DNA of 23,663 nt from Reclinomonas americana ATCC 50394 (lineage: Eukaryota; Jakobida; Jakobea; Jakobida). This document shows positions 9,301 to 21,300 of the stretch, one piece after another; the stretch's first letter is position 1, and the number at the start of each line of letters is the position of its first letter. The notes beneath the pieces are model-generated. The model was not told where the DNA came from, did not search any database, and saw only the letters and a list, made by a program, of their open reading frames with translations. Location of the stretch: the NCBI GenBank assembly GCA_048213135.1, contig PS015714.1, forward strand, positions 13,746 through 37,408, given 5' to 3'. A program made the position numbers and the translations under genes.

Positions 9301-12300
9301 CACGCACTCGTGTGGAGGAGCTGGAGGGTGAGCTCGCACAGTTGCGCGTGGCGCTCAAGACGGCACAGGAGGAGTCCGCCGAAAATCGATTGGCGGGCGA
9401 GGACGCCGTGGCCATGAAGGAGCTGGAGATTGAGGAGCAGCGCACTCGTGCTGTAGAAGCCGAGACGCAGCTGACCAAGACTCGCGAGCGCGTGATGCAG
9501 CTGGAGCGCGATGCAGCGGCGCTCTCCGAGGTCAAGCACGAACTCGGCAGCGCCGGTGATGCCATGCGAGTGCGCCTGCAGCAGACGGAGCGGGAGATTG
9601 AGGAGCAGCGCACTCGTGCTGTAGAAGCCGAGACGCAGCTGACCAAGACTCGCGAGCGCGTGATGCAGCTGGAGCGCGATGCAGCGGCGCTCTCCGAGGT
9701 CAAGCACGAACTCGGCAGCGCCGGTGATGCCATGCGAGTGCGCTTGCAGCAGACCAACGAGGCGTTGGAGACGGCACTTGCGCAGTTGCAGCGCGCCAAC
9801 GACAAGCTGGCCACGGCCGACTTGGAGCAGGCCGAGGAGCGCGCCAAGTTCGATCAGCAGGCGGTGGAGCTCACGCGCTTGCGTGATCGCAACCGTCGTC
9901 TGCAAGAGGAACTCGAGACGGCCGTCGCAGATTCGCTGGTCTCTCGTGCGCTGGCCGAGGCCGCCCTCAGCCGCCCCTCCTCGCCAGTGGAAGCCGGTGG
10001 CAGCGTCGGCGAAGACGCCGTGCGCGACACGGCCCGCCTGTGTGTCGCCAGTGCCTTTACACGTGCACTGGTGACGGAGCTGGACGAGTCCGAGGCGCAG
10101 CGTGTCATTGGTGCCGAGGCACTGCGCCGTCGTCAGGCCGACGTGAAGAAGCTGCAGGCGCAGCTGAACGACGCTCCCAGTCAGCGGCGCGAGCCGCGTG
10201 TCAAACTTGCCGTTCCTGCACCAGCTCGCTCCGAGGCAGACGAGCGGGTGCGTGCGGAGCTGGAGGCGCGGCTCGCGGAGATGCAGCGGCAGGCAGACGA
10301 TCTGGTGCGACAACTGGAGACGGACGGAAATCAGCACGAAGAGATTGTTCGCGAGGCCACTGTGTTGGTGCAGTCGCTGGAGCAGAAACTGGAGGCCGAG
10401 CAGCAGAAGACCAGGTATGGAGACGTGGTATCTGTCGGTGCTTTGAAGCATCCTCTATTCACACTCCTTTCTACCTGTTTTCACTCCTTCCCCTCTATTC
10501 TGGTCTCAGTTGCACCCTATTTACTCTATTTTCTTGCTTTTCATTTAGATCTTCATTTCTTTTATTATCCTCTTCTGCTCTCCAGTCGCTTAGATTGCTT
10601 CATCTCTCTCTCTCTTCGCTCTGTCGCCCTCTCTGTCTCTCTGTCTCTCTCTCTCTCTTCGCTCTGTCGCCCTCTCTCTCTCTCTGTCGCCATTCAGCTA
10701 TTATTCTTTCATTCTGTGTCTCTGTGTTTGCGCTGTTTTCTTGTCCTTCTTTCTCTCTCTTTTCACTCTCTTCCTCATTCTATTAGTCCTCCCTTTCCTC
10801 AAGGCGCTCTCTCGTCCTCTCTTTCTTCCCTCCTCACTCTATCCTTCTTCTTCTTTCTCCATCCTCTCTCTTTCCCCCTCCCCATTCTCTTTCGAGACCA
10901 CATCTCACCACTTGTTCTTGGCGCCAGGCAACTTTCGGAACGCATTGCCGTGCTGGAATCACAACCACAGTTGCATTTCTTCGCGTATCATTCTCTTCGT
11001 TGCTTACTGAGAATGCTGACAATCATTCATTCTCGCTGCAGACCAACACCAGAGGCAGCACCGACCAACGCAACGGAGCACATTACTCGCGAGTCCACCG
11101 AGTGCGTCACATCTCCCTCTCCACTGTGCCATTCTTCCAACTCACACGCGTTGCTTGAACCAGGTTGTGGAACGAGAATCAACGCCTGCTGCAGCGTTTG
11201 GATGACTCGCACGCTGCGGTGCGACGATTGGAAACCACATTGACACAGTGCGTTTCTGCAGTCTCGATTGTCTTTCCAACCATGCTTCGTCTCATTCTTT
11301 GCTCACCTCTACCCCACAGAACGGAGGAGAGCTACCAGCATCTGCAGCGCGAGCTGGACGAGCAAAGCAAGGCGTTCAACACTGACATGGAAATGGCCAA
11401 TCGAACGATTGCGGCGCTCGATGCAGAGCGTGAACGCAATGCATCGGCCGCCGAACAGCTGCGCGCTCAACTGGCGGCTGCGCAAGAGCAATTGAAGGCT
11501 GCAGAGAAGCAACGGCTGGAGGCCATGGAGAATCAATCAACCTCAATAGACGCAATGCAGCAGCAGTTGGAGGCTGCTGAGAAGCGCGCTGCTGTGGCGG
11601 ATGAGTTGCAGCAACAGCTGGAGGCGGCAGGCAAGCGGAACGCAAAGCTGGAGAAGAAACTGCGCAGCACCGAGACTCTGGCCAACGATCTCGGCGAGCA
11701 GTTGCGCCAGATGAACGACGTGGTCGCCGACTTGCAGCAGCAGCAGCAGCAGGTGCAGAGGGCAACAGAGGAGCCTCGTGTTCCACCCTCACCCTCTGCC
11801 GGAGACAAGCTGGCGGAGCTGGAAGAGGCGCGTGCCACCATTGCCAGACTGGAAACGGAGCTCGACGAGACCAAAATGTCGCTGGCACTTGCGCAGGCGC
11901 AGGTCGAGGATCTGCCAGATGCGTCCGAGGCGGCACGTGTGATTGCATCGCGGTTGCGCCACCGACGGACATCTGGCTCGTTTGTGGATCCTGGACTCCC
12001 GACAGAACCTGAGGTCGGTGGCGGCGGCGGGGTGGAATTGTGAGACCATTTCTTTTGCTAACACATTTCCCCTCCACTCTCCAGATTGGCAACGAGGATG
12101 TGGAGCACGCACTGTTTGAGGAGGTTTCGGCCCTCGAAGCCGAGCTGGAACGACTCAACAAGGAGAATGCGAAGCTGCAGCAGGTAGGGGAGGGCGCACG
12201 AGTGGAGTGTGTGTGCAGTTGATCTCGTGCTAACATCGCAAACAGTCACTGGATCAATTGACGATGCGCTTGACAGACGAGGAGCAGGTGCGTGACGACA

Positions 12301-15300
12301 AGCACAGGCCAGTTCTTGTGTGCACTCTTTCTTTGTCTGATCATTCGTGCTGTGTTGCAGGCCTCTGAGTTGTTCCGAGCGGCCCTCGAAAAGGTATACA
12401 CCACTGTGCTCTGCGGTCGTGACAGCCAGTCCTGTTTCCTCACTCTTCTTCCCACCAGAACGACGCCTCGGAAACCATTCGTCTGCTGAAGGAGGCCAGG
12501 GAGGCTGACCGCGAGCTCATTGAGGAGCTGCGAACAGAAGTGGAGGCGTACGAGAAGGTTCTTCAAAAATGCATCTCGTGTGTTGCTTTTCATGTCTCAC
12601 ACAACTGCGCAGGAGGGCATGGAGGTCGGGCGAGAGATTGCCGACTTGCGCTCTGAGTTGCGAGCGACGCAGGAGAGCGCGTCGGCGATTGCGAGCGGCG
12701 GCGAGGCACTGGATCGTTCCGAGCTGGTGGAGATATTGCAGGGCGAGTTGGAGGACAACAAGACTGAGATGCAGCGACTGGCGGCGGTGCGGATTGATAT
12801 GAGCGCTTCTCCCACATACCAGTCTCTCACATCTTATGGCTCGCAGGAGCGTGACGAGGCTGTGCAAGTGGCGCAGCAGCAGCACCAGCAGATTGAGGCG
12901 TTGAGCAAGTCGCAATACGAGTTGCAGCACTATCTCAACGCTCTGGCAGACGTTCGTGCTTTTGTTGTCGAAGTGATGAATTGGAAGGATGCCCGTTTTG
13001 CTGATTCGCTGTTGTGAATGCAGAAACTGGAGGAACGCAATGCCGAAGTCCGCAAGCTGAACAAGCTGGTCAAGCTTCGCGACGGCGAACTGCAGGAAGC
13101 GCGCAGTCAGAAGCGCGGCAGCTCTGGCAACCCAGCTTCAACACGCCTCGGCGAGGAAGTCAGTGCCTTGACTGCAGTGGTTGCGTTGACTCCCGCTGTC
13201 GTGAGGGCGAAGTGCACGGGGCGACTGACATGATTTGGTTCTCGAAACACAGTTGCGCAAGAAGGATCGCACGATCCAGGAGCTTGAGTGGAAGCTGCGC
13301 GAAAAGGACAGCGCATTGACGACATTCTCGAAAGAACTCGACTCGGTCGAGCGGCGGGGTATGTGCTGTACGATACTCAAGCTAACCTGTCATACCGGCT
13401 GACTTTTCTTGCTGCGCAGAGAGGATCCAATCGCTTGGCGAGGAGGTTTGTGAGAAAAGAGACACGGTGTGAATGTGAATGAGTGCTGATTCTTTGTGTT
13501 GATTGGTCAGGGATCGGTCAAAGCGGTTGGTCAAGGGCGATATCTCAATGCTTGTGATCGCTGTGATTCTTAACTTCGGTTTTTTGTGCATCGCAGTTGT
13601 TGCAGGCGGAAGAGCACATTGGTAAGCTGAAACAGGCGCTGGCGGAGCGCGACAACGAGCTGGATGTGGTCACTCGCGAGCTGCATTTGCTTGACGAGCG
13701 TTGCGTCTCTCTCTTTTTTTCTTCATCTCGACTGTCGTTGTGCTGATTGCTGGTGCGCAGGTCACCGACATGCACTGGAACAAGTCGAGGTCAGTCGCAA
13801 CACCGCTCTCTTGTCATCGATTCTGTTTCTCACCGAATTGTGATGGTGCAGAGCGAGTTGACTGCTGCTCGAGAGGCACTGGATCGGCAGGAGGCACGGG
13901 CACCAGTGGCAGGTGCGTGGGACGCAATGCTGTAACACAAGGGCACAGTTTCTCACACAACTTCATTTGTGCAGCTATGATTCCATCACTTCGCGGTTTG
14001 TGTGATGCGCAACGGTGCACCAATCTAACTCTCGATTCTCACCTCGACCGTGCAGTTGACAAGCCAGGAGAGGATGCTTCCTCCGAATCTGGTGAGTCTG
14101 TCGTGTGAATACTTGTATATTTGCAGCGCATCTGACTCTTCCTACCAGCAGGCAACGAGGACTCGCAAGCCGTACAGGCCCAGCTGCGCCACATGTATGC
14201 CGAGGTGCGTCTCCACGTTCACTGTGTAGCTCCTGCAGTATCACGCAACTCACCGCTCAACAGATGTCTGCGCTACAAACGGCAATGGAGAGTGAGCGAC
14301 AGGATCGTCTCAATGAGCTTCACGCACACCAGCATACCATCGAGCACCTGCAGCATCGCTTGTCGGAGCGCGATTGTGCCGTGCAGATGCTCAAGGACGC
14401 GGTGGAGAAGTATGCCGTTGGTTCGTGCACATTTCGGTGATACAGCCACCGTTTCATACACACGCTGACAAGGGTGAATGCAGAGCGAAGCGAGGCGCTG
14501 AATCAGGCGCGTCATGCACACGATGAGCTGCAACGAGCGCACTCGGAGATTGGCAGCCTGCAGCGCGATTTGCGGGATCGCCACGAGGCGATTGAGATTC
14601 TGTCGAGTGAGTTGGAGCAAGTGCATGCTGGTGAGTGAGTGGGTGTGCAGGGGAAGAGGAAGCGAGGGGAAAAAGGATGGGGGACAGCAGAGAGATGTAG
14701 GGGAAGGGATATGCAGGGGAAGGGAGATGCAGGGGAAGGGGGATAAAGGGGAAGCGAGGAGAGGAAAGGATGGGGGACAGGAGCGTAAGAGGGCGCAGCA
14801 TGAGCCGTCAGAAGGTCGTCGGGATTAGAGTAGTCTGGTTGCAGTGCGTGCGAAACAATCTCTGACACTTCGTGGAGGAAAGACGAAGAGAGAGGAAAGA
14901 GATAGAAGAGAAAGCAAGGGAGTGGAAATAGGGAAGGGCGAAAGGGAGAAAGGGAAAGTAAGGCAGCAGGCAGTGGAAGTGAGAGGTGAGGCAGTTTGGT
15001 AGACTAGAAGTGACGAAACTATCGTGCACAGCTGTCTGCCGACTCGACGCCTCTCTCGCAGTCAGTGTGGTGTCTACTGACTGTTTTCTGCCTGCGTTTC
15101 TTGCTCTCTCATGTATGTCTCTCTGCGTTCCTGTCAGTGGAGCGTGTTGTGATTCTCTGTTGCGTTTCTCTCTCTCTCTCTCTCGCAATCTTTTTCGGCA
15201 TGTTTGCATATCTTGTGTGATTCAGTGTGGCATCCTTGTGTTTGCCTGTCGTGTATCTGCACGACGCTCCGTGTACCTTGTTGCCTTTTGTGTTTGCGAG

Positions 15301-18300
15301 AGTCTAACACCTCGGCGCAGAGAAATCCCACCTCGCCAAGCAAGTCCATCAGGCGGCCTTGGCGCAGCGCCAGATTGATGGAGAGCATGAGGCGATGGTC
15401 ATGGAGATGCAAGAGAGGTAAGACATTCATTGCAGACTCATTCTCCTTGCCACCACCGCCACTCACCACCTTTTTCACTCTCGCAGATTGGCAGCGGCCG
15501 CAGACGATGCCCGCAAGGCGGCCACCAGTCGCACACGCGATGTGTCGCGCTGGAAGGGCGAGTTGCAGACGCTGTTGGATGCCAACAAGCAGTTGACGGA
15601 GGACGTGAAGAGTCTGCAAGCGGCACATGAGCACACCCTGGAGGGCATGCAGCACGAGCATCAGCGCGTGAAGCATCGCCTGGATCGCGTGCTGAGTGAT
15701 CGACGTCGCTTGCGGCAGGCCATTGGAGATGCCACGGCGCACTTTTCGCCCATTTCGCCCATGTCACCCGTGTCGTCGTCATCGTCACGCAAGACTGAGA
15801 CTGCTCTCGCGAGACTGCAGGCACTGGTCGAGCACTATGGCGCACAGCAGCACAAGGTGAGACACAAACGAAAGTGTGGTGTGATGCTTTTTGATTGAGA
15901 TTCTTATTGGGCGCTGCAGATTTCCGAGTTGCAGTTGGCGCTCCGTGAACTGATGGCCGAGGTGGAACAGTGGAGGACCACCGTGTCAATGACGGGCGCA
16001 CAGCAGCAGTCGTCGCCACCCATGCGCCGATCGCCGCTGGCCACTGCACGCAGCGTGGATGCCAATAGCTCGCCCATGTTGCGTGCACTCAATTCTGTTG
16101 GCATCAGCATCTCATTGGTACTCACACTCCTTTTTTGTACCGAATGAACAGTCCATTCGAGGACCTGGAGCGACAGGCGCAGCTCATGGTGGAGCTCGAC
16201 CGAGTGCACACTCAGTTGGAACAATCAGAACGGGCGCGCCGTGATGCGGCTACCGTGCTGGCGCACGGCCGTTCACCGGTGGCGACTGGCTCACCGGGCA
16301 TGTCTAACAAGGAGCAGCACTCATCGCCGACCTCGTCGTCGTCCACCACCGCCGCTGCTGTGACCATGGGCTCGCCGACACAGGCCGCACGCCAGCTGCA
16401 GGAGATTGCGCACTTGCAGTCGGTCATTTTCCAGTTGCAGCACCAGGTGTCGACGCTGACACAAGAGCGCACTCGCTACGCCGAATCGATGCAGACGATG
16501 CACCAACTGAAGACCGAGTATCAGCAGCTCACGTTGCGATTCGAACAGCAGCGCGAGGAGGTGACTGGAGAGGACGGGGGTCGGGGGGGGAGCTGTGTTG
16601 GTTGATGCTGACTATTTTGGGGTGCAGCATGAACGCACACACAATGCGCTGGAGCGATACCAGTCTGCTGAGAACAAGTCCAACTCGGAAGCCAAGCAGA
16701 TGGAGGCTCTGGTCGTGCGACTGGAACAGGCACTGAAGGACAAGGAGCGGAGCGAGAGGGAGCTGCAGGAGGTAGGAGGAAAGAGCGGAGAAAGTGAGCG
16801 CGTTGACTGACATGCTTGTTGCCGTGCAGACCATCTCCCGCTTCGAAAATCGCGAGATGCGCATGAGCCAGCACACGCGTGATTTGGAGACGGAGCTGCG
16901 CACCTTCCGTGATGGGCAGCGGTGAGTAATTTCGCGATAAGGGGACAGATAATGTTGATTCTCATTTTCTGGGGTGCAGTCGCGCGCACGATCGACAAGA
17001 TGCCGATGCCACGTCGAGTGACCGGTTGCTGATTGAGGAGTTGCGGTTGTCGAACAGTGACCTGCGTGGTCAGCTCTCGAGACTCGGCGCGGAGATTGAG
17101 TTCTTGCAGGAGAGGTTGCGGGATGCCCATGCGGAGAAGGCGAGTGGTGGGAAAGGGATTGTGGGGAAGGGGAATAAGGGGAAGGGGCCCGAGACAAAAA
17201 TGGAAAGTGTCAGAAAGAGAGAAAGGGATGGAGAATGGGGGGAAAGAGAAGGAAGGCGATCAGAGATGTTGGTAGGGAATGTGAAGGGCAAAGTAGATTG
17301 GAAACGAAGCCAAGTATGTGTGCACTATGATATGTGTTGTGAAAGTGAAGGAGCTAGTAGGCCTGTGCATTGGAGAAGGGAACGGTGAAGAATAGAACAG
17401 TTGCAGTCGGCTGACAGTAGAACAGGAGCTGGGGATTTGCTTCGAATTTTAGAGTGTCATGAAAGACAATCCGCCAGAATGTGTGGAGTTGTCTCACTTC
17501 TGGCACTTGCAGGCCGCCCTCACCGCACAATGCGAACTTGCGGCACACGAACGCCACCATGTGGAGAATCATCTGCGCGAAGTGCTGCGTGAGAGGCAGT
17601 CGCTGATGGTGAGTTGGCAGCGATTGGGAGCATTCGGTGGATTGGTGTCTGACTCTTGTTCAAATGACAGGGCAAGGCTGTTGACGCTGAGCTCGTGCAG
17701 CGCCTGCGAAGTGAGAACGAGTCGCTGCGAGTGGACTTGGGAGTGGCGTTCCAATTGCTGCGAAAGGGAGCAACGTTGCCGGCTGCAGGGCAGTCGCAGT
17801 CGTCGTTGACAAGAGCATTGCCGGTGATGGTGCGTGAGAAAGGGGAAGGGAAGGGAAGAGGGAGAGAGAGAAAGAAAGAAAGAAAGGTGTGATATTTGAA
17901 TCTCAATCATGTCTGTGGTCTTTCTTGGTGGACAACTGTGCCTACCTAGTCGGGAGCGTTTGTCACTCTCGCTGAGCGATTGTGCGTCACACTTTGTATA
18001 TCGAGTTGTGGCATCGTGATCACCGTGCTTTGGTGTTTGTAAGTGAGTGAGTGAGATAGTGATCTTCGTCCTTTGCTATAAAAAAAGGCTGTCGTTTTTC
18101 CTGTCAAAGTTTTGGTGTATCGTTCTCGTGGAATCTGAGTATCTCGACTCACCTGCGTTACTGTTGCTTTCCTGCTTCTTTCTTTGAATGGTTTTTTGTC
18201 GTCAGTTACCTTTCTTCTTTCTTCTCAGTGCGTTTGGGCTCTCTCCTTTTCTCTCCCCTCCTTGGGTGCTTTCCCCTTATCCCTGTCTTCCCTCTCCCTG

Positions 18301-21300
18301 CGAACTCACCATTCGCCGCTCGCAGACGGAAGAGATTCTCGGTGGCGAGGCTATCCGACCACTGCGCGACCCGCTGAGCATCAGCACGCAGATCGTGGAG
18401 GAGGTCATCACCCCCGTGCACATGCAAGCACAGCAGTTGCGTCGTTCGTTCGCCTCACTCTCTCTCTGCATCAGGGCAAGACACTCACTGCTCACAACAC
18501 AGAGAGGCTCAAGCGGCCGCAGAGTGGAAGCAGCGAGCTTCGGATCTTGAAGGCCGTGTTCATGAAGTCTTGCGAGGTTCGTTCCTTATCTCCCAGTCTG
18601 CTGTTCGCAGAGGTGGTGGAGTGACACTTTGCCCTTGCAGAGAAAGATAAGGTGCTTGCCGACATGGAGCGCATGCAAGGCGAGCTGCGAGAGGCGCACA
18701 CACAGATTGAGAGACTACGACATGAGGTGACGTATTGTGCGATTCGACTGCAGCGATCGCTCTCTGCGACTGAATGCGTGATCATGCAGCAGAGCACCAG
18801 CATGCGCCACTACCGCGCCGAGGTCGACTCACGCGTCCTACTCCATGTCAGTGACATGAAGGAGTTGCGTCAACATGCATGTCCCTATCAGGTCGGTCGG
18901 ATGCGTGACTGCGGTGCGCACAGGGTGTATGAATCACTGCGTGGTCGACTGCTGATTTCATTGCCGACACTGCCGGAGGTGTCCACTGTTGACACGTTGG
19001 CAATGATGATTCGTTCTCTGGCCAATGCTTGGTGAGTGGATTGAAGAGAAGGAGGGGAGAGGAGAAGGGGGAAGAGGAGAAGGAAACAGAAAATCAGGAG
19101 AAGAGGGACAGAGGGGAAAGAGGGGACGAGGGGAAGTGGCACCAGAAACAATGGTCGACCACCGTGCCTGCATATATCAGATGCAGTTTGAGTGAGTTCT
19201 GTTGGCACCTGTTGCTTATGAGACCAGATGAACCACAAACGAGCGAGTGCAGTGCACTAGAAAGGCCTGTATATACGGCATTTAGACTGTGGACATCATA
19301 GTCGGTTCCTGGTTGACGACGAATGGAGCGCACGAGCATACTCTCTTTTCGTTTGCTGCTGTGCTTGTCGATATGAGGATGCTGCATTGATGAATGAGAG
19401 TTGTTTGGAAAGTAGCTGTTACCCTCTCCGTTTGCCAGACAACTCATCCTCTCCCTTCGCGCAGCGACGAGTTGTACACGCGACATGAGGGCGCCCAGCA
19501 ACGACTGAGTGCCGAGGAGGCCAACTGCAGCAACTTGGAGCGTGAACTCTTGCGCTCCAATCAACGACAGATGGAACTCGAGCAGCAGCTCAATGCACGC
19601 GATCAGTCGCTACATTCGGCGAACAGCGAGACAGCGCGCCGCGTCGCCATGCTGGAGAAGGAGAATTCGTCGTTGCGCGCCAGCACCTCCAAGATGCAGA
19701 CCAAGTTGGAGGAGACTGTCGAGCAGTTGGTGAGTATTCGTAGAAGGGAATGCATTCTGCCTCTAAATCACTGACCACATTGCTTCCCTTCCCCCCCAGA
19801 GCCGCACCACGGCCAAGTTGGAATCCGCGGAGCGCGAACGCGCCAATATGGACTCCACCATTCGGCAGAGCGCCAAGACAACAAGCACGCTGTCGACCGA
19901 GCGCGACACACTGCGCCAGCAGCTACATCAATCAGAGGAGCGCGCACAGTCGCTGCAGCAGATGCTCTCCAAGCAGGAGTCCATGTATGTGGAACGCGTG
20001 GAGACTCTGCAGCACACCATCACCCGCCAAGAGATGCAGTTCGAGGAGCGACTGCGTGTGGTCAACCGGTCACTGTTACGCTCATCTCTCTTTTTTGTCA
20101 ATTTCTGCATCTGCGTGCTGCAAAAACTGACTTGCTGCGCGCAGTGCACTGAGCAAGGAATCGGAAGATGCGCATGCCAAGCTGTCAGAGCGTGCAAACG
20201 CTCTGGATTCCGAGTGCTCGACGCTGCGCGACCGAAATGTGGACTTGAGCAAGAGATTACACGCCGCCGAGGCCACAATTAGCTCGCAGCGGGAGCAGTT
20301 GGAGAACGCGTCGCAGCAGATGCGAAAAGTGGAGGTGGGTGGAGGGCAAATGTGTGGAGGGATGCAGTGGTTCTGTCTCACGCAGATGAATTGCGCAGAA
20401 CGAGTTTGTGGCACTGCGAGAGCGAGCGCAACGATCGCGCCAGCTTGAAGTTGCGTGCGAATGAAAGTTGACGAACCGGCATGGAGTTCTGGACTCATCA
20501 CTTGCGATGTACACAGAGCGAACTCAGTTCGCAACGCGGACGCGGTGAGCAGACGCAGTTGCAGAACGAGTCGCTGATGACAGAGGTGGCTGTGTTGCGC
20601 GACCGATGCGATGAGTACGCGCGGAGAATCGTGCAACTGGAGAACCGCGAACAGGTGAGTTGTGACAGAATGAGTTTGTAATTAGTCGTGACTCTCACCC
20701 TGTCTCTTGAGCAGACATACCGCGAAGTCACCACGCGTGTGACACGAACCGAGTCGTGGATGAGTGAAGTCACCCGTCAGTTCCTGGCAGTGGACATTGC
20801 TGTGCAAGACATGCCTGCGGCGATCGAGAAGGCGCTGCGCGAGTGTTGCGTCTCTCCAGGAAAAAAGTGGGAATTTCAAGAAACTTGCCACTCATTCCCT
20901 CTTCTTCCTCTGCTCGCAGTCAAGGAGTGCCGCATGGAGAACCGCAAGGTGAATGCATTGCTGTTTCTCCTCTCCTTCACCATCCATCTCACTCCGTTCC
21001 CCTCTCAGCTGCACGCCTCGGTCGACCACCTGCGCCGCATGCGCCGCCTGCTGGTGGCACAAAAGGCGTACCTGTCGGCGCGCCTGACGCACTACCACGC
21101 CGAAGAAAAGGAGGTGTTCCAGCTGCTGCGCAACATGGGTGCCGACTCTCGTCGCCTCACCATGACACCCATGGGCCGCCGTCAGCAGCGTGCCCGACTC
21201 TCGCCCATGGCGCGTTTCCGTGCTGCCGGCCTGGCTGTGCTCTTCCACTGCGTGTTGCGTCGCTTTGGCCGTCACCGCGAGCTGGCCTGGTCGAGTGTGT

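Noticed and set aside
8505-10451. Long minus-strand open frame of 648 codons, rich in Leu, Gln and His
   Set aside because: It is the antisense of exon 9 and intron 8. GC-rich coiled-coil coding sequence often leaves the opposite strand open, and the + strand has heptads and splice signals.
16082-16160. GTACTC at 16116 as the donor of intron 32
   Set aside because: It is phase 0 and would need an acceptor ending GAG at 16161. The phase-2 GTTGCG at 16078 pairs with a normal ACAG acceptor and restores the coil frame.
18601-18640. Acceptor CGCAG at 18610 for exon 41
   Set aside because: It leads to a stop codon within a few codons. The acceptor at 18640 continues the coil.
20386-20398. Acceptor CGCAG at 20385 for exon 47
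   Set aside because: It gives a frame without coil character that soon ends in a stop. The acceptor at 20398 gives NEFVALRERAQ in phase.
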